DNA from: Granulibacter bethesdensis | GTDB lineage: Bacteria; Pseudomonadota; Alphaproteobacteria; Acetobacterales; Acetobacteraceae | Length of the DNA: 64,000 nt | NCBI RefSeq assembly: GCF_001889525.1 | Contig: NZ_CP018192.1 | Span: forward strand, 2,446,501 to 2,510,500 | Direction of reading: 5' to 3' | In this document: piece after piece, positions 1 to 8,020 of the stretch | Layout of the letters: each line of letters opens with the position of its first letter | How positions within the stretch are numbered: the first letter of the stretch is position 1 | Notes under the pieces: model-generated | Databases searched by the model: none | Told to the model about the DNA's origin: nothing | The model's input: the letters and a program-made list of their open reading frames with translations, nothing else | Made by a program: the position numbers and the translations under genes

Positions 1-665
1 TAGACCACGGACGATGCGATATCCTCCGGCTGCCCCATGCGGCCCAGAGGAATAGAGTGCAACAGCTTTTCACGGCTGGTTTCGGGAAGAACATCGGTCA
101 TCGCGGTTTCCACAAAACCGGGGGCCACGACATTCACCGTGACGCCGCGTGAACCGACTTCCTGGGCCAGAGCCTTGCTCATACCCACCAGCCCTGCCTT
201 TGCTGCCGCATAATTCGACTGTCCCGCATTGCCGGTTGCACCGACAACCGAGGAAATCTGGATGATCCGGCCGGCCCGGCGGCGCAGCATCCCCTTCAGC
301 GCAGCCCGTGCCAGACGGAAAGGCGCGGTGAGATCGACATCCAGAACCGTCTGCCAGTCCTCATCCTTCATACGCAGGGCCAGCATATCGCGGGTCAGAC
401 CTGCGTTATTGACCAGAATGTGAAGCGGGCCGGCCGCTTCCTCCGCCGCTGCAACCAGCCCTTCCGCCGCTGCGGGATCGGACAGATCGGCAGTCACGAT
501 ATAAGCGCGCTCGCCCAGAGAGTCCGCCAGCGACTCGAGAGCAGGGCGGCGTGTGCCGGACAGAACCACGCTCGCACCCTGCGCATGCAGGGCACGGGCG
601 ATGGCAGCTCCGATCCCGCCAGAAGCCCCGGTTACCAGAGCCACTTTACCATCCAGCCGGAACAT
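1..665 (-). CDS. fabG: 3-oxoacyl-ACP reductase FabG (C-terminus cut by window edge)
   Basis: NADPH-dependent reduction of 3-oxoacyl-ACP in the fatty-acid elongation cycle, cytosolic. Reading back from the ATG at 665, the protein starts MFRLDGKVALVTGASGGIG, with the glycine-rich Rossmann motif at residues 12-18, an NNAG motif near residue 90 and the Ser...YAAAK catalytic set near 140-157. About 221 of the usual 245 residues are present; the stop lies outside the window. It follows fabD by about 100 bases on the same strand, the usual fabD-fabG order, so the two are probably co-transcribed. Other short-chain dehydrogenases share these motifs, but the fabD context makes FabG the best call. Confidence 0.93.
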   Translation of the reverse strand, partial: MFRLDGKVALVTGASGGIGAAIARALHAQGASVVLSGTRRPALESLADSLGERAYIVTADLSDPAAAEGLVAAAEEAAGPLHILVNNAGLTRDMLALRMKDEDWQTVLDVDLTAPFRLARAALKGMLRRRAGRIIQISSVVGATGNAGQSNYAAAKAGLVGMSKALAQEVGSRGVTVNVVAPGFVETAMTDVLPETSREKLLHSIPLGRMGQPEDIASSVV

Positions 666-735
666 CGGCGTTTCCCCTCATCTCTTTATGCGTTGTCCGG
701 TACGGAACCGGCCCCCGCCGGGGATTCCGCCCGCA

Positions 736-768
736 ACCAGTTTGGCCCCGTCACCAGTTTGGCCCGTC
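736..768. repeat. Tandem 16-17 bp direct repeat at the fabD stop
   Basis: Two adjacent copies of ACCAGTTTGGCCCCGTC (the second copy has one C fewer) lie at about 736-752 and 753-768. The second copy runs into the stop codon of fabD. This looks like a simple local duplication in the fabD-fabG spacer; no function is evident. Confidence 0.6.
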
Positions 769-1729
769 AAAACGTCTTCAGCAGCGCCTCGATCTCTGCC
801 GGGGTTCCGGCAGACAGGGTCGTCGCATCCGGCGCAATCCGTCTGACCAGACCACCCAGAACCTTGCCTGCGCCAAGCTCGACAAACGTATCGACGCCGA
901 GTTCCAGCATCGTTGCCACGCATTCCCGCCATCGCACGGTGCCGGTCACCTGCCGCACCAGCAGATCGCGCAGTTCCGCAGGGTCCGTGGCCTTGGCCGC
1001 CGTGACATTGGCGATCACCGGCACCAACGGCGCATGCAACGGATGCTCCGCCAGAGCCTGCGCCATCACATCCGCAGCCGGCGCCATCAACGCCGAATGG
1101 AACGGAGCAGAGACCGGCAGCAGCACAGCCCGCTTCACCCCCCGCGCACGGGCCACTTCGATCGCCCGGTCAATCGCACCGCGATGACCTGAAATCACGA
1201 CCTGGCCGCCGCCATTATCGTTGGCGGGCTGGATCATCTCCTGTCGACCTGTCTCGGGATCGCTGGCGGCTTCCTCACAGATTGAGGCCGCCTGATCCAT
1301 ATCGACACCGATCAACGCCGCCATGCCGCCCTCCCCGGGCGGTACCGCATTCTGCATCGCCTGACCGCGCACCCGCAGAAGCAACGCCGCTTCAGCCACG
1401 GACAGCGCATTGGCGGCACACAGGGCGGAGTATTCACCCAGAGAATGCCCGGCCACCACCGCAGCCCTGGCAGGCAGGATGAAGCCGCCTTCCTTTTCCA
1501 GCACGCGCAGTACGGCCATCGACATAGCCATCAGGGCGGGTTGGGTGTTTTCAGTGAGGGTCAGATCCTCGGCAGGACCATCGAACATCAGGCGGGACAG
1601 TTTCTGATCCAGCGTGTCATCCACCTCCTCGAACACTTCACGAGCGATGGAGAACGCATCGGCCAGATCGCGGCCCATGCCGACGAACTGGCTGCCCTGA
1701 CCTGGAAACAAAAAGGCGCGAACGGTCAT
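767..1729 (-). CDS. fabD: Malonyl-CoA:ACP transacylase FabD
   Basis: Moves the malonyl group from CoA to acyl carrier protein, feeding fatty-acid elongation. The N-terminus reads MTVRAFLFPGQGSQ with the family GQGSQ motif, and the nucleophilic-serine motif GHSLGEYSA is near residue 92. Further conserved parts are the FHSALM segment near 200 and a C-terminal GKVLGGLV. Length is 320 residues, normal for the family. I chose the ATG at 1729; a longer version starting at TTG 1738 adds only three residues. It lies upstream of fabG on the same strand. Confidence 0.95.
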   Translation of the reverse strand: MTVRAFLFPGQGSQFVGMGRDLADAFSIAREVFEEVDDTLDQKLSRLMFDGPAEDLTLTENTQPALMAMSMAVLRVLEKEGGFILPARAAVVAGHSLGEYSALCAANALSVAEAALLLRVRGQAMQNAVPPGEGGMAALIGVDMDQAASICEEAASDPETGRQEMIQPANDNGGGQVVISGHRGAIDRAIEVARARGVKRAVLLPVSAPFHSALMAPAADVMAQALAEHPLHAPLVPVIANVTAAKATDPAELRDLLVRQVTGTVRWRECVATMLELGVDTFVELGAGKVLGGLVRRIAPDATTLSAGTPAEIEALLKTF

Positions 1730-2048
1730 TCGACGCAATCATTCCGAACTGTTGGAGGAACGCCGCGTAACTTTCACACGCCGATAAGTCAATGCCGGGC
1801 ACTCCAAGCCCGACCAGCTTGCCCCGGATCGGAGCCAGACAGATGGCGGACAGACTGCCATGTGCTGCGATCCTGCCTCCGCTGCGCGGTTTTTCCTTGA
1901 AACGAAACGGGTTTCGTGATGTTACCCCGCCCTTCCCTGCCGGGGCGACGGCATCGTCCCGGCTATGCCCACATGGAGGGTCCGGTTTTCCGGGGCTCCC
2001 CTGCATGGACCATACCGGTCGGGGCCGAACAGCCAGAGGGGGAATGAA
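1730..2048. promoter_or_regulatory. Divergent fabD / rpsF intergenic region with rpsF leader
   Basis: About 320 bases without a credible gene, separating fabD (minus) from rpsF (plus), so both promoters should lie here. Near rpsF there are short GC-rich inverted repeats, including CCGG-TTTT-CCGG around 1983-1994 and an ACCGGT palindrome around 2014. They could form the leader structure through which S6:S18 represses rpsF operons in many bacteria, but I cannot confirm that motif. The ribosome binding site AGAGGGGGA sits just before the rpsF ATG. Confidence 0.4.
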
Positions 2049-2513
2049 ATGCCGCTTTACGAGAGCGTGCTGATTGCACGTAACGATGTGACCCAGCAAC
2101 AGGTCGAAAGCGTTGCCGACCACGTTGCGTCCCTGATCGAGGCCGAAGGCGGCGCGATCAAGAAGCGTGAATACTGGGGTCTGCGCACACTGGCCTACCG
2201 GATCAAGAAAAACCGGAAGGGCCATTACATGCTGCTGGGCCTGGACGCGAAGCCCGCCACGATCACGGAAGTCGAGCGTCAGCTGCGCCTGAACGAAGAC
2301 GTTCTGCGCTTCATGACCATCCGCGTCGAGGAAATCGACGACGTTCCGTCCGTGATCCTGTCCCGCAAGTCCGATGACCGCGAACGCGGTTTCCGCGGCC
2401 CGAAGCCGCCCGGCCGTTTCGAGTCGGGTCGCAAGCGTGGCTATGACGACCGCGAGGAATTCCGCGCCCGCCCCGGCAGCGACGATGACGACCGCGGTCT
2501 GGATCAGGAGTAA
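2049..2513 (+). CDS. rpsF: 30S ribosomal protein S6
   Basis: Small-subunit protein that pairs with S18 on the platform of the 30S subunit. The start MPLYESVLIARND is typical of S6, and the ATG at 2049 follows a purine-rich Shine-Dalgarno. The core ends near residue 100. It is followed by an unusually long charged tail of Arg, Asp and Gly (about residues 110-154), making the protein 154 residues against roughly 95-135 in many species. First gene of rpsF-rpsR-rplI, six bases before rpsR. Confidence 0.97.
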   Translation: MPLYESVLIARNDVTQQQVESVADHVASLIEAEGGAIKKREYWGLRTLAYRIKKNRKGHYMLLGLDAKPATITEVERQLRLNEDVLRFMTIRVEEIDDVPSVILSRKSDDRERGFRGPKPPGRFESGRKRGYDDREEFRARPGSDDDDRGLDQE

Positions 2514-2519
2514 GCTGAT

Positions 2520-2795
2520 ATGTCCGATACCCAGGATGTGAACCCCGCCACCCGCCGCGCTGCGGTCGGTGCGCGTCGCCCCTTCTATCGTCGCCGCAAG
2601 TCCTGCCCGTTCAGCGGCCCGAACGCGCCGAAGATCGATTACAAGGACGTGCGCCTGCTGAGCCGCTTCCTGTCCGAGCGCGGCAAGATCGTGCCGAGCC
2701 GCATCACCGCCGTTTCGGCCAAGAAGCAGCGTGAACTGGCGCAGGCTATCAAGCGCGCCCGCTTCCTCGCCCTTCTGCCCTATATCCTGACCTGA
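2520..2795 (+). CDS. rpsR: 30S ribosomal protein S18
   Basis: Binds S6 and 16S rRNA in the 30S platform. The 91-residue product contains the conserved block with [19 protein letters not shown] and ends with a basic helix ([20 protein letters not shown]), both characteristic of S18. An RRRK-type basic stretch with one Cys is near residue 30. Second gene of the rpsF operon, with short spacers on both sides. Confidence 0.97.
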
Positions 2796-2805
2796 GGAGG
2801 GACCC

Positions 2806-3381
2806 ATGGCTGCTGTTGAACTGATCCTGCTGCAGCGGGTCGAAAAGCTGGGCCAGATGGGTGATCTGGTCCGCGTGAAACCCGGCTATGCCCGTAACTT
2901 CCTGCTGCCTGGCGGCCGCGCCATCCGCGCGACCAAGGCGAATATGGAGCGCTTCGAACAGCAGCGCGCCCAGCTGGAAGCCCAGAACCTGAAGCGCCGC
3001 GAAGAAGCCGAGCGCATCGCCGAACGCGTGAGCGGCCTGTCGGTCGTCATCATCCGTCAGGCGGGCGAATCCGGCGGCCTGTATGGCTCCGTCAGCAGCC
3101 GCGACATCGCGGTTGCCGTCACGGAATCCGGCCTGAGCGTGAACCGTCAGCAGATCCAGCTTGATCAGCCGATCAAGATGCTGGGCCTGACCGATGTGCG
3201 CGTCGTGCTGCATCCGGAAGTCGTGCTGCCGGTGACGGTCAACGTCGCCCGCAGTGTCGAGGAAGCCGAACGTCAGGCACGTGGCGAGGCTGTCGGCCTT
3301 GCCGCCGAGGAAGCCGCCGCTGCCGCGGAAGCCGCCCTGATTGAGGTTGCGGACGAAGAAGAGGTCGAGATCTCCGCCTAA
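2806..3381 (+). CDS. rplI: 50S ribosomal protein L9
   Basis: Large-subunit protein that binds 23S rRNA near the L1 stalk. The N-terminal domain has the signature [20 protein letters not shown] and the FLLPGG motif near residue 35, then the long connecting helix and the C-terminal domain. At 191 residues it is longer than the common ~150; the surplus is an Ala/Glu-rich acidic tail from about residue 150. Last gene of the operon: a strong intrinsic terminator lies 26 bases after the stop. Confidence 0.97.
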   Translation: MAAVELILLQRVEKLGQMGDLVRVKPGYARNFLLPGGRAIRATKANMERFEQQRAQLEAQNLKRREEAERIAERVSGLSVVIIRQAGESGGLYGSVSSRDIAVAVTESGLSVNRQQIQLDQPIKMLGLTDVRVVLHPEVVLPVTVNVARSVEEAERQARGEAVGLAAEEAAAAAEAALIEVADEEEVEISA

Positions 3382-3406
3382 GCGGTGATCCCGAGACCAT
3401 GAATGA

Positions 3407-3440
3407 AGGCGCGGCACCGGTTTCGGTCCGCGCCTTTTTT
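3407..3440 (+). terminator. Intrinsic terminator after rplI
   Basis: A GC-rich stem GGCGCGG / CCGCGCC, with a short inner CCG/CGG pair around a small loop, is followed by TTTTTT. It ends the rpsF-rpsR-rplI transcript and separates it from dnaB. Confidence 0.9.
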
Positions 3441-3542
3441 CTGTTTCGTTTCAAAGAGATAACCAGTCCTATCCAAGTTATCCCCGTTATTAGCATTCTT
3501 CCACAGCGACGGGCGCGCCAGCCTGTCTTATGATCGCCGGTG

Positions 3543-5066
3543 ATGAATACTCTGGTGACCACATCCCCGTCCGAACCCGCGCTGCTCGGCCTGTCGCAAC
3601 GGCTGCCGCCCTCCAACCATCAGGCGGAACAGGCGCTGCTGGGTGCCTTGCTGACCAACAACAAAGCCTATGAACGGGTCAGCGAATTTCTGGCGCCCGA
3701 GCATTTTGCCGACCCGATTCATGGCCGTCTGTATCACTCTATCGCCCGCCGGATCGAAACCGGACAGTTGGCGGATGCCATCACGCTGAAGGCGGAATAC
3801 GAGCATTCCGGCCTGCTGGATCCGGTCGGCGGCAGCGCCTATCTGGGCAAGCTGATGAGTGCCATGGTCGGCATCATTAATGCCGGGGAATACGGCCGCG
3901 CCATCCATGATGCCTGGCTGCGCCGCCAGCTGATCGACCTTGGCGAGCACGTGGTGAACCGTGCTTTCGGGGCGGCTGACGATGCCGCACAGGCTCTGTC
4001 TGCACGTGAACAGCTGGAAACCGCCGAGCAGACCCTGTTCGATCTGGCCGAGCGTGGCGGCAGTGAAGGCGGATTCGTCAGCTTTGAAGTCGCACTGACC
4101 GCCGCCATTGCCGGGGCTGAACGGTCCTTCAGAACACCGGGCGGTGTGTCCGGCCTGTCTACTGGCCTGCGTGATCTGGACAAGCGCAGCGGCGGTCTGC
4201 ACCCCTCTGACCTGCTGATCCTCGCTGGTCGTCCCGGTATGGGAAAAACCGCGCTGGCAACGAAAATCGCCTTCGGCGCAGCCCGCTCCCTGCTGCTCGA
4301 AGCCCGGGAGAAAGACCCCAATGCGGTGCCGTCCGGCACAGTGGCTATTTTCTCCCTCGAAATGAGTGCGGAGCAGCTTGCCACCCGTCTCCTCTCCGAA
4401 GAGGCCCGCATCTCCGGCGATCGCATCAGGCGTGGCGATATCGGGCAGCGCGATTTTGACCGCTTCGTGGAAGTCAGCCGGGAACTGGCGGTTATGCCGC
4501 TCTATATTGACGATACTCCGGCCATCACGCTCTCCGCCCTGCGCACACGCTGCCGCCGGTTGAAACGGACCAAGGGGCTGGCGCTGATCGTGGTCGACTA
4601 TCTTCAGCTGATGCGCCCCGCCGCCGGCACACGCCCCGAAAGCCGCGTGCTGGAAATCAGCCAGATCACGCAGGGGCTGAAGGCCATCGCCAAGGAACTG
4701 GCCGTGCCGGTCATCGCCCTGTCCCAGCTTTCCCGCGCCGTTGAAAGCCGGGAAGACAAGCGCCCCCAGCTTTCCGATTTGCGCGAATCGGGATCGATCG
4801 AGCAGGACGCCGACTGCGTGATGTTCGTGTATCGCGACGAATATTACCTGCAACAGCGCATGCCGAAGGATATCGCCTTCGAGAATGATGACAAATTCCA
4901 CTCGGCCATGGAGAAATGGACACAGGATATGGAGTCCGCACACAATAAGGCCGAACTCTACATCGCGAAGCAGCGTCATGGGCCGACCGGAAAAATCGAT
5001 CTGTTCTTCGAGGCTGAGTTTACTCGCTTCGGCGATCTCGATGTCGTCCATGGCGAGGACATCTGA
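3543..5066 (+). CDS. dnaB: Replicative DNA helicase DnaB
   Basis: Hexameric helicase that unwinds DNA at the replication fork. The N-terminal domain (about residues 20-130, starting near QAEQALLGALL) is followed by a RecA-like ATPase with Walker A GRPGMGKT near residue 235, the DYLQLM Walker B region near 350 and the LSQLSRAVE motif near 398. About 507 residues; there is no intein, which some dnaB genes carry. A GTG at 3540 directly precedes the chosen ATG. The order rpsF-rpsR-rplI-dnaB-alr is common in bacteria. Confidence 0.97.
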   Translation: MNTLVTTSPSEPALLGLSQRLPPSNHQAEQALLGALLTNNKAYERVSEFLAPEHFADPIHGRLYHSIARRIETGQLADAITLKAEYEHSGLLDPVGGSAYLGKLMSAMVGIINAGEYGRAIHDAWLRRQLIDLGEHVVNRAFGAADDAAQALSAREQLETAEQTLFDLAERGGSEGGFVSFEVALTAAIAGAERSFRTPGGVSGLSTGLRDLDKRSGGLHPSDLLILAGRPGMGKTALATKIAFGAARSLLLEAREKDPNAVPSGTVAIFSLEMSAEQLATRLLSEEARISGDRIRRGDIGQRDFDRFVEVSRELAVMPLYIDDTPAITLSALRTRCRRLKRTKGLALIVVDYLQLMRPAAGTRPESRVLEISQITQGLKAIAKELAVPVIALSQLSRAVESREDKRPQLSDLRESGSIEQDADCVMFVYRDEYYLQQRMPKDIAFENDDKFHSAMEKWTQDMESAHNKAELYIAKQRHGPTGKIDLFFEAEFTRFGDLDVVHGEDI

Positions 5067-5085
5067 CGATACCGGGCCTTACGAA

Positions 5086-6255
5086 ATGCCCCTGACAGGA
5101 GCGGGGACATCCTCTGGTCCGGTTGATATTTTACCTTCCTCTCAGGATAAGGCGCACCAGAACGGGCCGGGTGTTGCACGGCTGGAGATCGATCTGGAGG
5201 CCATTGCCTCCAACTGGCGCTTTCTGCATACGACCCATGGTACGAATCGCATCACCGGGGCCGTGGTCAAGGCGGACGGGTACGGACTGGGGGCCGACGT
5301 CATTGCTCAACGTCTGGTGCAGGAGGGATGCACTCACATTTTCGTGGCCCATCCGCAGGAAGCCCTGACGCTTCGTCCGCTGATCCCATCCGCCACATTG
5401 ATCGTGCTGAATGGTCTGTGGCCCGGATGGGAAGCTGTTTATGCGGATCAGGGGCTGATCCCGGCGCTTGGCTCCCTCGCTGAAATTGAGGCATGGCGGC
5501 AGGAGGCAGGCCGCCGCGAACAGGCCCTGCCCGCCTTCCTGCATGTTGATACCGGCATCAACCGGCTGGGGCTGGACCCGCAGGAACGTGACCGGCTTGC
5601 CGAACGGCCCGAGCTGCTGGATGGCATTACGTTACGGGCCATCATGACCCATCTGATCAGCGCGGAAATTCCCGACCATGACAGCAATACGCTTCAGCGC
5701 CAGCGTTTTGCTGCCGCGTGCAGCCGCCTGCCGCCTGCCCCGCGCAGCATCGCCAATTCCTCCGGTATTTTTCTGGGGCCAGATTTTGCCAGCGACATCG
5801 CCCGGCCCGGTGCCGCGCTGTACGGCATCAACCCGCTTCCCGGCCGCCCGAACCCGATGCGCCCCGTGTTGCGGCTCTCTGCAAGAGTGCTTCAGATCAG
5901 ACCGGTCGAAGCTGGGGAGATCGTGGGTTATAATGGTATCTGGGTCGCCCAGCGCCCCTCCCGGATCGCGGTGTGTTCAGTCGGATATGCGGATGGCTTC
6001 CAGCGTGCCCTGAGCAGCCGGGCAGAAGCCGCTTTTGACGGAACACGCATTCCACTGGTAGGCCGTGTCTCCATGGACCTGACGACCTACGACGTCACTG
6101 ACGATCCCCGCATCACGGTAGGCTCCTGGCTGGAGCTTATCGGCCCGGAAGTATCCCCCGATGAAGTCGCCGCACGCGCCAGCACGAACGGGTATGAGGT
6201 GCTGACCTCCCTCGGGCGGCGCTACGAGCGAATTTACCGGCCTTTGACCCCATGA
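5086..6255 (+). CDS. alr: Alanine racemase
   Basis: PLP enzyme converting L- to D-alanine for peptidoglycan. The catalytic Lys lies in AVVKADGYGLG (near residue 62), and the opposite-face Tyr is in CSVGYADGF near residue 300. The family GRVSMDL motif is near 325. I used the ATG at 5086, 20 bases after dnaB; the open frame extends upstream inside dnaB, but those residues are not family-like. The product of about 389 residues overlaps mlaE by four bases (ATGA), suggesting translational coupling. Confidence 0.95.
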   Translation: MPLTGAGTSSGPVDILPSSQDKAHQNGPGVARLEIDLEAIASNWRFLHTTHGTNRITGAVVKADGYGLGADVIAQRLVQEGCTHIFVAHPQEALTLRPLIPSATLIVLNGLWPGWEAVYADQGLIPALGSLAEIEAWRQEAGRREQALPAFLHVDTGINRLGLDPQERDRLAERPELLDGITLRAIMTHLISAEIPDHDSNTLQRQRFAAACSRLPPAPRSIANSSGIFLGPDFASDIARPGAALYGINPLPGRPNPMRPVLRLSARVLQIRPVEAGEIVGYNGIWVAQRPSRIAVCSVGYADGFQRALSSRAEAAFDGTRIPLVGRVSMDLTTYDVTDDPRITVGSWLELIGPEVSPDEVAARASTNGYEVLTSLGRRYERIYRPLTP

Positions 6256-7031
6256 TCCTCAGCCCGCTTGCATGGCTGGGCAGGGGCTTTTTCTCGGCCT
6301 GTGCCAGCACGGGCCGGATGGGCGTGTTCGGTCTCACCGCTCTATCGCATCTGCTGCGACCGCCTTTTTACGGGCGTATGTTTTTACGGGCATTGGTGGA
6401 AATCGGCTATTTCAGCCTGCCCGTCGTGGCACTGACCGCCATTTTCACCGGGATGGTGCTGGCGCTGCAATCCTATACCGGCTTTGCCCGTTTCTCGGCC
6501 GAAAGCGCCATTGCATCTCTTGTCTCGCTCTCCGTCACACGGGAACTGGGACCGGTGCTGGCCGGGCTGATGGTCGCCGGGCGCGTCGGCGCAGCCATGG
6601 CGGCGGAGCTGGGCACGATGCGCGTGACCGACCAGATCGACGCGCTGAGCACCTTGTCCACTCATCCGATGAAATATCTGGTCGCGCCGAGACTGCTGGC
6701 AGGCACCATCGCCCTGCCGTTGCTGGTCATCATTGCCGATATTCTGGGCGTGATGGGCGGATGGCTGGTGGCCTCAATCAAGCTGGGTTTCAATTCGCAT
6801 ACCTATCTGGCCAATACCATCGCCTCCATTCACATGGATGATGTCATGTCCGGCCTGACGAAAGCTGCCGTATTCGGATTTCTGATTGCCCTTCAGGGCT
6901 GCTACCATGGCTATAACAGCCGTGGTGGTGCTCAGGGGGTCGGCTCGGCCACGACATCCGCCGTGGTGACCGCCTCCGTTCTGATCCTGGCATTCGATTA
7001 CGTCCTGACCGAATTGTTTTTCTCACGATGA
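6252..7031 (+). CDS. mlaE: MlaE-family ABC transporter permease
   Basis: Inner-membrane permease of the Mla-type lipid transporter, which maintains outer-membrane lipid asymmetry. The 259-residue protein has about five hydrophobic segments and the family blocks VTRELGPVLAGLMVAGRVG (near 95-113) and MAAELGTMRVTDQIDAL just after. It overlaps alr upstream and mlaF downstream by four bases each, so the three genes are probably one transcript. The periplasmic substrate-binding subunit MlaD, often the next gene, is not in this window. Confidence 0.92.
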   Translation: MILSPLAWLGRGFFSACASTGRMGVFGLTALSHLLRPPFYGRMFLRALVEIGYFSLPVVALTAIFTGMVLALQSYTGFARFSAESAIASLVSLSVTRELGPVLAGLMVAGRVGAAMAAELGTMRVTDQIDALSTLSTHPMKYLVAPRLLAGTIALPLLVIIADILGVMGGWLVASIKLGFNSHTYLANTIASIHMDDVMSGLTKAAVFGFLIALQGCYHGYNSRGGAQGVGSATTSAVVTASVLILAFDYVLTELFFSR

Positions 7032-7807
7032 GCGCACCCTCCATCCGCATCACCGGGCTGCGCAAGACGTTCGGCGAGCGCCGGATTCTTGATGGCATCG
7101 ATCTGGATGTTCCAGCCGGTACCTCCATGGTCGTGATCGGCGGCTCCGGCTCCGGCAAATCAGTGCTGCTGAAATGCATTCTAGGCCTGATCGAGCCGGA
7201 TGAGGGAAAAATCGAGTTCGACGGACGCGACATTCTCACTATGCCTGCCGATGAACGGGCCGCGCAGCGGCAACGGATCGGTATGCTGTTCCAGAACGGC
7301 GCATTGTTCGACAGCCTGCCGGTCTGGGAAAACGTGACCTTCGGTTTGCTCGCTCGTCACCGTATCTCCCGCTCAGAGGCGAAGGAGATCGCAACCCGAT
7401 ACCTGGCCAAAGTAGGACTCAGCGCAGAGATCGGGCGCATGTCTCCGGCTGAATTGTCCGGCGGCATGCAGAAACGGGTTGCTCTGGCCCGTGCCATCGC
7501 CATGCAGCCGGATATCCTGTTTTTTGATGAACCGACGACCGGCCTTGATCCCATCATGGGTGCGGTGATCGACGGGCTGATCGTTGAATGCGTCACCGCC
7601 GGCCAGTCAGGTGGCAGCACGGCCATTGCCATCACCCACGATATGGCCAGCGCAAGACGGATCGGCCACGAAGCGGCCATGCTGTTTCAGGGCCGCATCG
7701 TCTGGACCGGCAAGGCCAACAGGCTGATGGACAGCGACAACCCCTATGTCGATCAGTTCACCCATGGCCGACGCGAAGGCCCGATCCAGATGCAGCTGCG
7801 TCATTAG
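7028..7807 (+). CDS. mlaF: MlaF-family ABC transporter ATP-binding protein
   Basis: Cytoplasmic ATPase that powers the MlaE permease. Walker A GGSGSGKS is near residue 39, the signature LSGGMQKR near 145, and Walker B DILFFDEPTTGLDP near 165, followed by an H-loop (AITHDM). 259 residues. It starts inside the last codons of mlaE and ends before an AT-rich spacer, so the operon probably stops here. The pairing with MlaE fixes the assignment; otherwise the ATPase alone would be hard to separate from other ABC families. Confidence 0.92.
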   Translation: MSAPSIRITGLRKTFGERRILDGIDLDVPAGTSMVVIGGSGSGKSVLLKCILGLIEPDEGKIEFDGRDILTMPADERAAQRQRIGMLFQNGALFDSLPVWENVTFGLLARHRISRSEAKEIATRYLAKVGLSAEIGRMSPAELSGGMQKRVALARAIAMQPDILFFDEPTTGLDPIMGAVIDGLIVECVTAGQSGGSTAIAITHDMASARRIGHEAAMLFQGRIVWTGKANRLMDSDNPYVDQFTHGRREGPIQMQLRH

Positions 7808-8020
7808 GAAATAATGCAGTCAGAAGTTGAAAAACATGCCTTATTTTTCTGTAAAAAATATTTATTTTGTTCTGTTTCATCTCCTCTGATTTTTAAAAAA
7901 GAGTTTTTCAGTATCTATTTTATTTCGATACTCAGATGATATGAATGATGAGAGATCATCATTTACTTCCCCCCCACCTCAACGACCCATCATCTTGATG
8001 AAGAGGAGATCACTGGACCA
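7808..8020 (+). promoter_or_regulatory. AT-rich promoter region of ugd with inverted repeat
   Basis: This 213-base spacer is strikingly AT-rich compared with its surroundings, with long A and T runs between about 7850 and 7930. A perfect inverted repeat ATGATGA-GAGA-TCATCAT lies at 7945-7962, about 60 bases before the ugd ATG, and could be an operator. A purine-rich AAGAGGAGA ribosome binding site precedes the start. Confidence 0.45.

Noticed and set aside
3460-3500. GTTATCCCCG before dnaB as a DnaA box
   Set aside because: Single, with mismatches at conserved positions and no companions.
3528-5051. A 507-codon minus-strand frame across dnaB
   Set aside because: Complement of the conserved helicase gene, with no recognisable motif.
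3543-5066. Intein or insertion in dnaB
   Set aside because: Length and motif spacing are normal.
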